This document shows, piece after piece, positions 1 to 12,000 of a stretch of 64,000 bases of DNA. Each line of letters opens with the position of its first letter. Within the stretch, counting starts at the first letter, position 1. The DNA comes from Marsupella aquatica (Eukaryota; Marchantiophyta). The position numbers and the translations under genes were made by a program. A model generated the notes under the pieces. The model did no database searches. It had not been told where the DNA came from and saw only the letters and a list, made by a program, of their open reading frames with translations. The stretch spans positions 7,874,001 to 7,938,000 of the forward strand of contig OZ316893.1 in assembly GCA_973895155.1 (NCBI GenBank). Direction: 5' to 3'.

Positions 1-40
1 ACTTACTATGTCAAGTATCGAAATTGTTGTACCAAAGTTT

Positions 41-2517
41 CTAGCTGAATTGTCCGCAAGGGATGTAATATTTCCCAATGCCATCTCCAGGGATCCTAGT
101 TTCTTCCTCAAGTGAGGTTACCTGCACTTTGTACATCTTGAAAGGGTTCTCTTGCGTCACCTCCAAGATTCTTCCCATCCCAAACCTGGCAACCATATCT
201 GTAACCATATGATCTGATTTGTGCCCTGTGGAGAATTGTCTGTCTGCAATTTGATTGGAATGCATCTATTTAGGGACAACCAAAAGGTTCATCCGGTGGT
301 TGCTGGATTCATGGTTCAGTTGTAATATCTCATCATTGTGGTCTAATGTCGGAACGTGGGAAGTGAGCTTCTCATGAGATTCTGTCGAAGACACTACAGC
401 TGCACACAGTGTTCAATAATCAGAGATTGTGCACGTACAATGTACAATAATCAGAGGTTGAAATTTTGAAATTCCTGGCGAAGCCCTAAGTACAAATAAG
501 CAAAATATTCAAACTCTTATACTAGTTAACACCGGTGGCACTAAGACAAGCAAAAGCTTTATGACAAACTAGAAACCTTTCGAAGTGGTTTGTGCAGAAC
601 AGCTTCCAAGAATAGAAGTGGGCTTCTCATTAGATTCTGTCGAAGACACTACAGCTGCACGTACACAATGTTCAATAATCAGAGATTGCGCACGTACAGT
701 GTACAATAATCAGAGCTTGAATTTTGAAATTCCTGGCAAAGCCCTAAGTACAAATAAGCAAAATATTCAAAGTCTTATACTAGTTAACACCGCTGGCACT
801 ATGATCAACAAGCAAAAACTTTATGACAAACTATAAACCTTTCGAAGTGGTTTGTGCAGAACAACTTCCAAGAACAGAAGTGGGCTTCTCATGAGATTCT
901 GTCGAAGACACTACAGCTGCACACAGTGTTCAATAATCAGAGGTTGGGCACTACAGTGTCCAATAATCAGAGGTTGAATCTTTGAAATTCCTGGCAAAGC
1001 CCTAAGTACAAATAAGCAAAAAATTCAAACTCTTATACTGGTTAACACTGGTGGCACTATGATCGACAAGCAAAAGCTTTATGACAAATTATAAACCTTT
1101 CAAAGTGGTTTGTGCAGAATAGCTTCCAAGAACAGAAGTGGGCTTCTCTTGAGATTCTGTTGAAGGCACTACAACTGCACACCGTGTTCAATAATTTGCC
1201 GCACGTACAGTGTCCAATAATCAGAAGTTGAAATTTTGAAATTCCTGGCAAAGCCCTAAGTAAAAATAAGCAAAATATTCAAACTGAAGTACAATTAACA
1301 CCCGTGGCATTATGACAAGCAAAAGCTTTCTGAAAAATTTGAAACCTTTCAAAACTGCCGAAGGAAATTGAGTATGCGTACCAGCATCTTTGTTGTGCTT
1401 TCTCTTCAGAGCCTTATTGTATTCATGCTTCCGGTTTTTGATTGCTTCGTAAACATCCTCTAGCCTCCACTGTAGAATTCTTGTCTCCCCGTTGACTTCA
1501 TCGCAAAAGACCACAGCCTTTAGTTCACTCATGCGCTTCTTTGCATACTCCATGCACATTAATTTCACCTTCTCACATTTCTTGAAGTCTTGGGTCATGA
1601 AAGACTGCAATTCCTCGTTTCCATCTATATCTGAAAACCAGTTCCTGATCTTTCTCATGTTCTCATTGTGTGCCAAATGGGCACTGGGATATAGCTTGAG
1701 CAGCTTCCGTCCTCCTGACTTATCTTTGAAGATATCCTTGTAGGATGGGAAGTCAGTTGTCTGTAATTAAAAATGAGCACAAGAAAGACAGTCAGCGGTT
1801 TGGTTCAAAATTGCAAGAGACACTAAAAAATGCAACACATTCACTTGAGATAAATAGATTACGTACATCATGGCCTGGTACAATGCATGAAACTTTCACT
1901 AGCTCAAGATATATAAGGCATGCGGGACTCCAATCTTCTCTGCTATAATTGCATCTGCATTTGGAAATATGGTGAATAACACTTCAAAGTAGAATCAAGA
2001 CTAAATAGCGGGTGTTAATGAACTGAAACTTACAGCAGCAAGCTTGGGAGAACGCATGGGAGAAGGGACGTACCTTTTCAAGCGAAGTGTTTTTTGACGT
2101 ATCATCCATGGACGTAGATTGCCCCCTCTTGCCAATTTCATCTGATCTGGTCCTGACAAAAGGAGTTGTTTCTTGCCTGCACCCAGTTCTTGGTGTCGTG
2201 GAGCCAGTTATTGCTGGTTGCTCCCGCATTGAAGACGCCGTGTTAACTACAGCTGCAGTCGTAGGGTAGTCCAAATCATCAAGCAATTTTTTACGGAAAT
2301 TGCACTGCACTACCCACTTCTTGATTTTAATGCGATGCCCAGGGATCTGAATTCCAGATTCCTTCAAGAGGCTATCAATCTCCTCCTCCGAACACATGAA
2401 GATGGAGCCATCTATGCCATTGTCAACAAACGTCTTCACATATTTTTCGCACTTAAGGAATTTGGCAACTGCAGAGCCAACTTCTCTTTCAGACATGGAA
2501 GGTAGAGCAGTCGACAT
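41..2517 (-). CDS. SAM-domain protein, three exons, 338 aa
   Basis: Exons read on the minus strand are 2517-2074, 1760-1346 and 198-41; all junctions are GT-AG and the phases close (444+415+158 nt = 338 codons plus TAG). The start ATG is at 2517-2515. Residues about 12-70 match a sterile alpha motif (SAM) domain: the pattern NGIDG, then an acidic EEEIDSLL helix, then PGHRIKIKKWV. SAM domains are protein-protein or RNA-binding modules; no further role can be assigned. A Ser/Thr-rich linker follows (about 85-148). Exon 2 encodes a Lys-rich, helical region containing KKRMSELKAVVF that I do not recognise. Exon 3 is a short domain containing DMVARFGMGRILEV. Intron 2 (1345-199) is filled with tandem repeats. 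The gene boundary and exon 3 are inferred from phase and splice sites; an additional small exon cannot be excluded. Confidence 0.7.
366..1350. repeat. Four ~258-bp tandem units inside the SAM-gene intron
   Basis: Units begin near 366, 621, 883 and 1141 (marker ggcttctca.gagattctgt), giving periods of 255, 262 and 258 bp with scattered substitutions and small indels. Each unit contains the shared segments aatcagag.ttg, cctggcaaagccctaagta and aacctttc.aa.tgg. On the minus strand each carries a GAAAG|GT donor-like site equivalent to the real exon-2 donor at 1346/1345, so the duplicated unit starts almost exactly at the exon-intron boundary. Confidence 0.9.
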
Positions 2518-3337
2518 GTTCTCTGAAGTTTAGAGAACCAAAATTGCACACACTAAACAACGAAACTTAGTGGCAAGCACTCACTCAGTAGATACTCGCA
2601 TCTAGTTCACTCGCACTGGTGGAGTCACAAGCAAACTTAGTGGATCAACGCTCATCCGATACTTAATCAAGATCACTCAAAGCACATACTACCTAGCAGG
2701 AACGTAAAGTCCTCCCTCCCTCAAAACTGTGAATATGGAATTACAATGCCACTAGCACTGAGATATGCTGATGACTCACGCTGAAATAAATTGATCAAAT
2801 TATAGCTTGAATTACAGCTGCCCTCAAATTACAGGCTGCAGCTATCGATCTTGGCATATCCATCGACCAGTACCTGCATGTAGGTGGCGGGAGTACATGG
2901 GGATCAGAGACAAATTGTTCACAGAGAATTTAAATTCCAAATTTCAAACATTGAGAAGAGGCGGTAAGTTTGATTCTGAGGAAGACATGAGAGAGCGGCA
3001 ACCATAGCCCCTAGTACAATTTAAAAATCTTGAAAGAAAGATTCTAAGAAGGCGTGAGAGGCGCGCGCACCTTATCAGGATTTAATTCTGAAGAAGGCAT
3101 GAGAGAGCCGCGCCCATTCCTGCCCAATGTCTTGATTTGAAAATCTTGAATTTTTGATTCAACGCATTGGAAAGAGGCGTACATGTTTGATTCTCACCAA
3201 GTGTGACAACCATCTAAATATGGGCCTTCAAAGTCAAAATTGATTTTTCTTCAAGTTATCCAGGCGCAAGGTGTGTTTGATTCTCAAGTTGGCGCCATTG
3301 TTGATGTATGAACCTTAAAGAATCTGGATGACTTGCC
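2518..3337. other. Upstream spacer of the SAM-domain gene, no gene seen
   Basis: This presumably holds the promoter and 5' UTR of the minus-strand SAM gene. Repeated short phrases occur around 2930-3190 (gaagaggcg, gattctgaggaag/aattctgaagaag, gagagc.gc), indicating old local duplications. No conserved coding exon was recognised. Confidence 0.6.
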
Positions 3338-3660
3338 TGAATGACGTGCATTCATAAAAGCGTCGCTATTCTCCGATAGTAAATAGTTAAGCAGGGCAGC
3401 CGACAATTTAGTTGAACAAGCCCATGTACAACACTATCATCTCTGTTTACCCGTAGTCCAACCTTGCATTCATAAAAGCCTAGGTAGTTTTCATAAAAGC
3501 CTAGGTAGTTGTTCTACGATAGTTAATAGCTGAGCGGGGCAGCCGGCAATTAAGCTAGTCCATGTACATCAGTATCATCTGTGACCCATGTACATGTACA
3601 TCAGTATTCACCGATCTCAACTCTGTGTACCCGTAGTCCCACCGAGTTCCTGCAATTTAG
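3338..3660. repeat. Diverged ~150-bp tandem duplication
   Basis: The segment with cataaaagc, then gatagt.aatag.t.agc.gggcagcc, then cccatgtaca and acccgtagtcc occurs first at about 3350-3475 and again at about 3490-3645. A smaller direct repeat, cataaaagcctaggtagtt, sits at the junction (3470-3511). No coding content is seen. Confidence 0.75.
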
Positions 3661-3762
3661 GGAACTTTTAGATAAATGTGCCCATGTTGCGAGGTCATTG
3701 CCTACCATGCAGCCCTGGCCATTTGTTTGACCACTGAGGAAGAACGTAACCAGCGAATGGCC

Positions 3763-3965
3763 CATGTATGTGCAGCCAAAATTGGCTTTCACGGTGGGAC
3801 CCATGAACTCTATAATGGAGAATGGCCCTCCCATGTATGTGCAGCCAAAATTGGCTTTCACGGTGGGACCCATGAACTCTATAATGGAGAATGGCCCTCC
3901 CATGTATGTGCAGCCAAAATTGGCTTTCACGGTGGGACCCATGAACTCTATAATGGAGAATGGCA
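3763..3965. repeat. Perfect 69-bp tandem triplication
   Basis: Units start at 3763, 3832 and 3901 with no mismatch that I can see until the end of the third copy. Because 69 is divisible by three, several frames on both strands stay open through the array and give artificial 23-residue peptide repeats. The absence of divergence points to a very recent event or an assembly effect. Confidence 0.95.
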
Positions 3966-5758
3966 CTCACTCTCTGTCCGCTAATCTCAATCCTTTGGCC
4001 CTCGCTTTGGCCTTGACTCATCCAGCTGTCATGGCACCACACAGTTGTAGCCTCTGGCTTGTGGAAAGTTAAATATTAGGTCCTCATCAACACATTTAAA
4101 GTGGAGATTTAAGCTCAAGGAGACAAACAAAAAATGGCCCTAAGTCTAAACTCCCCCCCCCCCCCCCCTCTTTGGAAAATTAAGTCTCCCATAGTTGTGT
4201 TGTTGATCTATTAAAATTTGTTCATATACGCTTAACTTGATCATTTGGAATTAAGTTATAAAGAACAGTATTGTAACAATATTAAGCAAGCCAATTAGGT
4301 AGATGAAGTTTTTCTGCCAATCCAAAGTATTTTTCTCCCATAAATAAAGACCGAAAAGAAAAGAAAAAAATACTAGGTGAGGAAAGCACAAAATAGCCTC
4401 AGGCAGAACAAACCTCAGACTTGACATTCAATCTATTTTGTAAATAAGTTGCCTGGGGTCAAAGATATTTGAAGGAGATGGCAGCCTGTCAGATAGCTGG
4501 GACCAGCAGCCCGGAGAAATTAAATAAATAGGATTTGAGTTGTAAGAGGAGAGATTAAGCTTGGAGTGGGAAAGGGAAATTAAACCAAATTTGATAGAAG
4601 GATGGATGCCTGGGAAGAGCTTAGGTAATTAAGGAAGTAATTAAATTGAAACTTTGATAGAATAATATATTGGGTAAAGTTCAAGAGAAGGGATCTAGTT
4701 ACAATAGGTGGAAAATGAATTTTAGTTTATCCTTTAGAAAGTCAGTGGGGAGGGTCTAAGAGGTTGTGTATTTACATAGTTTAAATATGCCGGTGATAGT
4801 ACTTAGCATTATATTATTTTGCAGCCTTAGCATGTGCATGCATGTTTCAATAATACACATGAATAAATAGTGGAGTGAATACAACGAAACAGTAGTTTTC
4901 CACTTAAGGTCCTTTAAGCCAGATCAAAAGTATAGAAAGACACTGTTTGGATGAAAAACGATTCATCGTAAGGCCAGATTGACTTGGAAATGGCTGGAAG
5001 GATCGACTTAGATTTGAAGACCTCCAGGTGTACCTGTCCAGTCCGACTCTGAGTCAGGAAGAGGAGTCTACTGTAGGTCTCTTGAGGTGGTCTCATTGTG
5101 TCAAATAAATATATATTGTCAACAGTACTGAACATTCCTGACGTGTGTTGTGGACCAGGATCAGATACGTTCATGGGGATGATGATAGATATAAAAAAAG
5201 CTGACAATTTTAGTCTTTTAGAGGCTCCCATAGTATCATGCAGTTAATATCTTCCATGAATGCAGTCCACACCTGACTGTATGCATATGTCATCCTCCTC
5301 TCAAGGCGTGGGCCTGCAGTAGCTAGATCCTACTGGAGGTTATAGTCTAGCCCCCTGCAGAGCTGCGGACAAAGGAGTTGTGTTTCTATGTGCTGCAGAA
5401 GCTCATTAAATTGCAGCGTTACTTCCATGAGCAGACAAATTCATATGCTGTGAAAGTGGAAAGTAAATTAGTAAGGATACTCTGGTGCTTATTTTAAAGT
5501 GATTTTTTTTGCTAATTATGCCCTTTCATACATAACCCCGGCCCCTGGGCCCCCAGCTTAGGAAATAATGAAACATACAAGCCTTTAAACATCCTATGGG
5601 CATTCACAATGGTCCAAAGGCAGCTGAGGGATGGATGAGCCCTAGAGGAGCCCAATAGAGGGGTGGAAAGACGGGGCAGAAATGATCTTGTGAGAGACCT
5701 CCCTCTCTAGTCATTCTTCATTAATTATTATTTTAAGTCTAGACGGGGTGATGCACCA
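3966..5758. other. AT-rich spacer with a C16 homopolymer
   Basis: A run of 16 C lies at 4153-4168. The remainder is AT-rich, with no recognisable family except the weak minus-strand frame listed separately at 4914-5231. Confidence 0.6.
4914..5231 (-). CDS. Unrecognised 105-codon open frame, possible exon
   Basis: The frame reads as an ordinary mixed-composition protein (hydrophobic patch FFISIIIPMNV, then a segment with DNIYLFDTMRPPQETYSRLL) rather than repeat sequence, and ends in a stop at 4914. I recognise no domain. It could be a terminal exon or fragment of a lost gene, or chance; no partner exon was found nearby. Confidence 0.2.
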   Translation of the reverse strand: MGASKRLKLSAFFISIIIPMNVSDPGPQHTSGMFSTVDNIYLFDTMRPPQETYSRLLFLTQSRTGQVHLEVFKSKSILPAISKSIWPYDESFFIQTVSFYTFDLA

Positions 5759-5844
5759 CCTGGGGCGATGAAATATTGAGCTCAATTATATGTCCTTGAT
5801 TGTTCAATATCTCATCGCCCCAGGTCAATAACAATCAAGGACAT
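5759..5844. repeat. Two interleaved inverted repeats (A-B-A'-B')
   Basis: Arm A is 5759-5779 and its reverse complement A' is 5804-5824 (21 bp, one mismatch, core cctggggcgatga). Arm B is 5790-5804 and B' is 5830-5844 (15 bp, perfect, core atgtccttgattgtt). The order A-B-A'-B' means the two stems cannot nest; together they would form a pseudoknot-like fold in single-stranded DNA or RNA. Confidence 0.9.
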
Positions 5845-5989
5845 TTCCAAATGTGAATTAAGTCAAATGTCAAATTACCAGCGGGACTACCAGATAGGTT
5901 TCTATAGGGGATGAAAAGAAACTTTTAGAACTGGCAGGAAAGTTTTCAATCTTCCCCAAAAATATAACTGGGGGTGCTAGTGGGGTGTA

Positions 5990-7790
5990 GTTTGGTAACT
6001 GCTATATCTTGTTATTCATATATAGTTGTTGGGGGCCAGATATCTAGCTACCCTTGTAACTTGCCAAGAAAAACCAAATGCTTAAGTTATGACCCTTTCA
6101 TAGTAAAAATGATAACACTTCCAAATTGGCATGAACAACCAAGTGCTTCCAAAACCCTTGACTTCCAACTTCCCCAAAATAGTAAAAAATGTGTCTACTA
6201 AACCCTTTTGTACATTATAACCCTCCCAACTTGCAAGAATAATCCAATATATGATTCTACAGCCCAGGTTTCATAATTATATAAACCCATTATATATAGC
6301 CCTTCCAATTACTTCAAGGCACTTGTAAACAACCAAATTCTCTATACCCTAAAGTTCTCGATCATATAAGACTTCCAAACCGGCACAAACAACCACTTGC
6401 TTCTAACACCCTTCCAGTTTGGCATGACCAACCACATACTTCCAATTCAAAACCCTTTCAACTTGGCAGGGCCAATCAAATACTTAAATTGTAACACTTC
6501 CAAGTTGGCATGAACAACCAAAAGCTTTGAAAACCTTTGAAGTTGGCATTAAGAACCTAAAAAAATGCTTCTTTAACCCTCTCATACACAACTCTTACAG
6601 CTTGGCAGGAGTAGCCAAATTAATGCTTCTTTAACCCTAGCTTCCAACTTGGCATGAACCCAGGCATCCCGCCAGGCATGAATATATGTTCAAATATTTC
6701 AATCATCTATAAGACTTCAAACTTGGTTTCATATGCTAAGTTATAAACCTTTCAAGTTTACATTAACAACCAAATGCTTCTGTATCTCTTCCAAGCTAGC
6801 ATTAACAACCAAGTGCTTTTAGCTAGGGGTAGCTTTCAAGCGGGATTCCAGGTTGGCATCCAAAACCGGATTCTTCTACAACCCTTTCAAAACTATATAA
6901 CCAAGGTTTATATATATACTTGGCACCAACAGCCAAATGCCTCACAAACCCTTCTGTCATGCAACTTACCAGGAATAACCAAGTTAATTCTTCTCTAGCT
7001 AGCTAGCCCTTCTAACTTGTCATGCATAGCCAAACACTTTCATATTTATAACACGTACTTCCAACTCGCCAGGAGTACTAACCAAATGCTGGGCCATTCA
7101 AATGCTTCTTCTAACAGCTCTTCCAAGTTGGCATGAACCCCAAAAGAACTTTCAAAACCTTCCAAGTTGACTAACATCCAAATGCTTCTACATGTCTTGC
7201 AAGTTGGCATTAACAACAAGTGCTTCTAGAGCTCCTCCAAACAGGCTTCCAAATTGGCAAACCAATAACCAAAGTCTTAAACATAACCCTTTTAACCTGG
7301 CTCCAACAACTAAATGCCTCTCAAACCCTTCAAGCTTGCCAAAACATATTAGCCAAATGCTTTTACAACCGATCAAACTTGAATGCCATGAATGACCAAA
7401 TGCTTATGTAAGCCTAATGATTAATAAGCCTATTAACTTGGCACAAGCAACCAAATACTTTCAAACTAGTAAGCCTTCCAACTTGCCAAGAACAACCAAA
7501 TGCTTCAATAACCCTTGCCTAGCTTCAAGCTTGGCATGAACAACATACCAGATACTTTCATATAGCACAAACCACCTTGTGGCATTTGGTACCAAGTAGT
7601 GCACTTGCCTCTCAAACCTCCTTCAAACTATCTTTTTATTTGTGCCAAATTATTGTATATCAATCATGCTTTCAAAACCCTTACAACTTGGAATATCTTG
7701 TTAGCAATTAATTTATTTGTGGCATTTGGTATCAAGTAGTCCAATTTCAAGTGACTCGAACTTCCTTTCAACCCTTATACTTCCAAGTTT
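5990..7790. repeat. Degenerate ~42-bp minisatellite, C-rich strand
   Basis: The phrase accaaatgcttc followed by aacccttccaacttggcat recurs about twenty times in degraded form. In the best-preserved part the phrase lies near 7175, 7216, 7308, 7350 and 7393, i.e. a period of about 41-43 bp, with longer and shorter spacings elsewhere. The plus strand is strongly poor in G. Open frames within it are by-products of this composition. Confidence 0.8.
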
Positions 7791-8730
7791 GTCCAGGATA
7801 AATATAATTAGTTTTGCTAGGGTCTTACAGCAGGGGGTCTTATAGTTGAGGGAGTGATGGGTGAGTTGCAGTGGGGTTCATTATCTAAGTCTGAGGCAGC
7901 TAGGATTAAGTTTTGGGTTGGTTAGTATGATTGAGGACTTTGGATCATTGGCAGGTTTGGTAAATAAATTGGGGTTGTGGTTGTTTGTGCAGGTTTGGGT
8001 TGAAGGCCAGGGCTTGTAGACGGGCAGAGTGTGACTTTAGGGCTTTGTGTGTTTAGTTATTAGTAGGATTGGGTCTCAAAACTACAATTTGAAGCCTTTT
8101 CACCACCTACTCAGCATCATAAAATGTTTGTTTTTGTGGGTTGTGCGTCACAGGATTCTACGTCGTGGTGTAGGAGCTAAAAGGGGGTCCATTATTTGCT
8201 ACATGCAAGGCGTCATTCTACTTTCAGTTGTCTGAGTCAAGGTTTTAGTTTTAGGATTCTGGTTGCGGGTCTTGTTGTGTTAGTGTTTTCAGATCCCGGG
8301 TATGCACCTCACCTTTAAGGGAATTATTAAATTGCCTAATGAGAAGGGAATTACTGTACAAGGGGGTTCCAATTATTACATTGCCTAATGGAAAGGGAAG
8401 TTGAGACTTTGGGTTAGAGAGGGGGTTTAGAGTTAGTATGTTTTGAGGTGGAATATGTGTTTGAGGTTCTGGGTTGGATGGGGTACCATTGTGAATGGAT
8501 AGTTTGGGGGTTAATTATATGGGTTGGATAGGGTTCCAGGTACTTGAAGGCTTGGGTTGTGGGTTAATTTGCAAGTGGAAGGCTTGAGGGTTGTATACTC
8601 AATAGCTAGGTTTGTGTGTGTAAGCTTTAATTGGGAGAGGCGGTTTGGCAGTTTTGGGTTTGATAAATTATTGGGTTAGATTCATTTGTGAGTGGTGGGT
8701 TATCTAGAGAGTTTAGTCTTTGATATCAAA
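7791..8730. repeat. G/T-rich tract with reversed strand bias
   Basis: From about 7.8 kb the plus strand switches abruptly from C-rich to G-rich, full of gggttggat, tgggttgtgggtt and gggtttagag phrases. Some (ggttgtttgtgcaggttt) resemble the reverse complement of the preceding minisatellite unit, so this may be the same repeat family in opposite orientation, but the match is loose. No gene is seen. Confidence 0.5.
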
Positions 8731-9067
8731 ACTACAGACGTCCACATTTGATGGAGAAATCATGTGGTTAAATTTCAGAAAGTAGGATGTTTGGATCTCA
8801 ATTGTAATTATTTTGTGATAGACCTCCGGGTAGACCAACTATTAGCCTAAGTAAGTCATAATTTGAACCTCCGAGTTGATTCTGAAGTGTAATAAATTCC
8901 AAATTCAGATTTTGTAGCTATACTTAACTAGTACCATGGCCTCACTGCATATTGTGATGCCTAGACAGGAATCACTCGGCCAGTTAAGTGGGTAAACCAG
9001 GAAGGCACCCTAGGAACACCTTAGTATAGGGACAAAACAAGGAAAATATAAACCATTAGGGGCAACC
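8731..9067 (+). other. Short leader ahead of the coiled-coil frame
   Basis: This is ordinary AT-rich sequence that becomes GC-rich from about 9060. No promoter element is clear enough to call, and no LTR matching the 3' side was found. Confidence 0.4.
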
Positions 9068-12000
9068 ATGGAACCCGGGCCGAGGCCGGTGGTAAGGACG
9101 CTGAGGGTGAAAACTCGATTAGGGTTAGGGCGCGTTAAGCGTCGGCGGCTAGGAAGGATCAATGGGAAGAAGGACCGGCAGAGGAGAGGGGTAAGGAGCG
9201 CTTGCAGGAGATGGTGGCTCATTTGCGAGCACGAACTAGGCAGACGACTACGGGAGGCCAACTACTGTCAGCTGCTTAGGCAAGCACTCGGGGAGAGAGT
9301 AGATACCGGCGATCGACCTAAGGAGGGTATGAGCAACGTCAATCAAGCGGCACATTTCTGGGGATGCCTGTTCGAACGGGCAACTGAGTACATCAAGACT
9401 TACGAGGACGAGGAATCAGAAAGGGCAGCTCAAGAACGGCAGGAGCTCGCTCGATTGTGGGAGCTGCAGAAGACGGCTTTCTTAGGAGGCGAACTCATCA
9501 AGGACGAGTTCCTGTGGACGCCTACTTCCAATCAACTCGACGATCTTCTATTTTGCAAAGACAGCGTCGTCGGCATCCGAGAGGCCATCAAGAACTGCAA
9601 CGACATACACTGGGAATTAAAGGGTAGCACGGAAAGGTGGACCCAGGCAACGGTGCTAGGAGAAACCTCCACGGCAGCAGAGATGAAGAGGAAGGGAGCC
9701 GTCAACGATGAAGCCACCCCGGCAAAAAGAACGAGGTCGGCGGCACCAAAGAAGCCAGCCGAGCAGCAGAGCAGGAGGCAGGGAGAAGCCGAAGAGGAGG
9801 AGGTCGATCCCATCAAGGCCATTCCAACCAGGGATGACACCTGGAAGGGCTGGGCGGCAACCCTACCGGTGGAGGTGCAACTACATTTTGCACGGGAGGA
9901 GGATGCATGCTTTACGGCCATGCAGACCAAGAAGTACCAAGGCTTCATGGCCGGATCCGGCTTAGAGGCCTTTGTAAGATTACCATGGCTGAAGCCGGAG
10001 GTACCGGAGTCAGACCTATTAGAATTCGTGGGGTCATGGGAACCCGAGACCAATTGCACGAGGATATATGGGAAGGATTTCTATCTTACTCCCAAGGTAA
10101 TTGCCGAAGTGTTTGGCTTGCCGATAGGCAATAAGACCAAAGTTGATACCAGGAAGACCTTGCCTGACAAGGAGTTCCGGTCGTTCCCCGGGCCATCAAC
10201 GAAGAATGGCTTCTTCCGGAACACCTGCACCAACCCGCACATAGGAGAGATGATCGACTTCTTGCGGGTGACCATGCATTGTAACTTGCCGAGGGCAGAG
10301 ATCGGCAAGGCACAGGTCTATCTGGCAAAAAGGCCAGACCCAAGCCGGGACTACAACGGGTACCTCCTCAACCAATTGAAGAAGATCTTAAAGGAGGAGC
10401 AGCAGGTAATCGGCATGGGGAGCGTGTCGCGGCTTGGCTATCACATGCCGCTGTTGTGCCGGTATGCCAGAGGTCAGACTTTTGCCCCAGTACTTCCCCT
10501 GCAGGTAAGGGCACCCGAGGAAGCTCCAACGCCGAGGCCGTTGGCTGAGAAGCCTCAACCACCTGTTAGCCCTACGATCGAGCAGGTGTTTAGGCCCAGG
10601 AAGGAAGACTTGCCGATGCAGCAACCAGGCATGCAGAGTCTGCTGAAACTACTGGAGAAAGAAAAGAAATCGGCATCGGCAACAACAACGGCAACGGCAA
10701 CAATGCAGGACACTACTACAGAGGTAGGCCTACACCGGCTCACAAGAGAAAACCCCTTTGCTGGAGACAAGGAGAGAATCAGGCCGGAATCCAAGCCAGG
10801 TGTTCGAATGTATGTGGGAATCTCAAGCTCCGAATCTGAGGCAGAATTGCCTGAAGCTCCTACCAACGAAGAGGAGAGGGAGAAGCCGGACGTACAAGAA
10901 GTAGAGGAGGCAGTGGAGGACTGCAGCCATGATAATTCCGGCTATGGGTCGGACCATCACGTTCCAGGAGTAAGGACCTGTGGCCGGTTTGTCCCCACAC
11001 TTCCAAGGGTAGTGCGAGGGGACCCCAACCAGCAGAGTAGCCCTGAGTCTCCCCCACCAGATGTTGCTCCCCCGAGCTTCGACGGCATAAAACAGACGGT
11101 GCAGGAATTTCAGGAGCGAATCAGGCAGGAAGAGGAGGCAGCCCTAGCTAGGGAAAAGGATTTACCAGGAGGAGATTGGCCGGAGGACATCAGGCGGCTA
11201 GCCGAAAAAGGAAGCAAACCTCTAGCCACGATTGAAGAGATCCGCAAGACGGCTTGGGAGCAGAGGCCGCGATGGGCGATGCCGATCACTTCTATTTACT
11301 CCACCTACGCTAAGAATAGAGCCATGGAGTATGGTGAGATGTGTGGGGAACTTGCGCTCGGCATCTTTGGAGAGGAGTTGGAGGTAGGACCCTTTTTCCA
11401 TAGGGAGCAGTTGGAGAAGCACCAATTAGAAGAAGTGGTGGCTTTAGAGAGAAGCAAGAAGGACGAGGTCATTCGGCGGCTTAGGAGGATGGAAGCAGAG
11501 ATTGAAGATCTAAGGGCGGCCAAGAAAGCCCAAGATGAACTGCGGATTAAATGGCATGAGCTGAACATCATGCAGGGGTAGTTGGACACCGCACAGGCTG
11601 ATAATCAGAATATCAAGGATAAACTGACTCAGACGCAGGGAGAGTTGGCCGACACGATCAAAGAGAGGGAGAAGTGGAAGCAAGAGCTAAAGAATACAGA
11701 GGAGGCCCACATAACAGCCAACAGCCGGGCCATGGCGGAGACCCAAAGAAAGGAATGGGCGTTGAAGGGGGAGCTCGAGAAAATCCGCGGAGCCCTTGAG
11801 CAGAAGGAGGCCGAGTTAGGGAAATTCTATCAAGAAATTATGGCGCTGCAGCAGGAGCTTGCGTCCCTGACGGCCAGCTTCAAGGCCGACCTAAGGGAGA
11901 AGGACGAGATGCTTGAACAGACTTACGCCAAGATGAACCAGATGGAGTCTGTCATCATTGCAGAGCTCGACAAGGAGCTAAGAGCAACCCGGGAGGAGAG

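Noticed and set aside
3601-4072. Protein-coding gene in the 69-bp triplication
   Set aside because: The open frames exist on both strands only because the period is a multiple of three; no start context or flanking coding signal exists.
7791-8730. Interstitial telomeric array
   Set aside because: gggttt-like phrases are frequent, but no run of exact TTTAGGG units is present.
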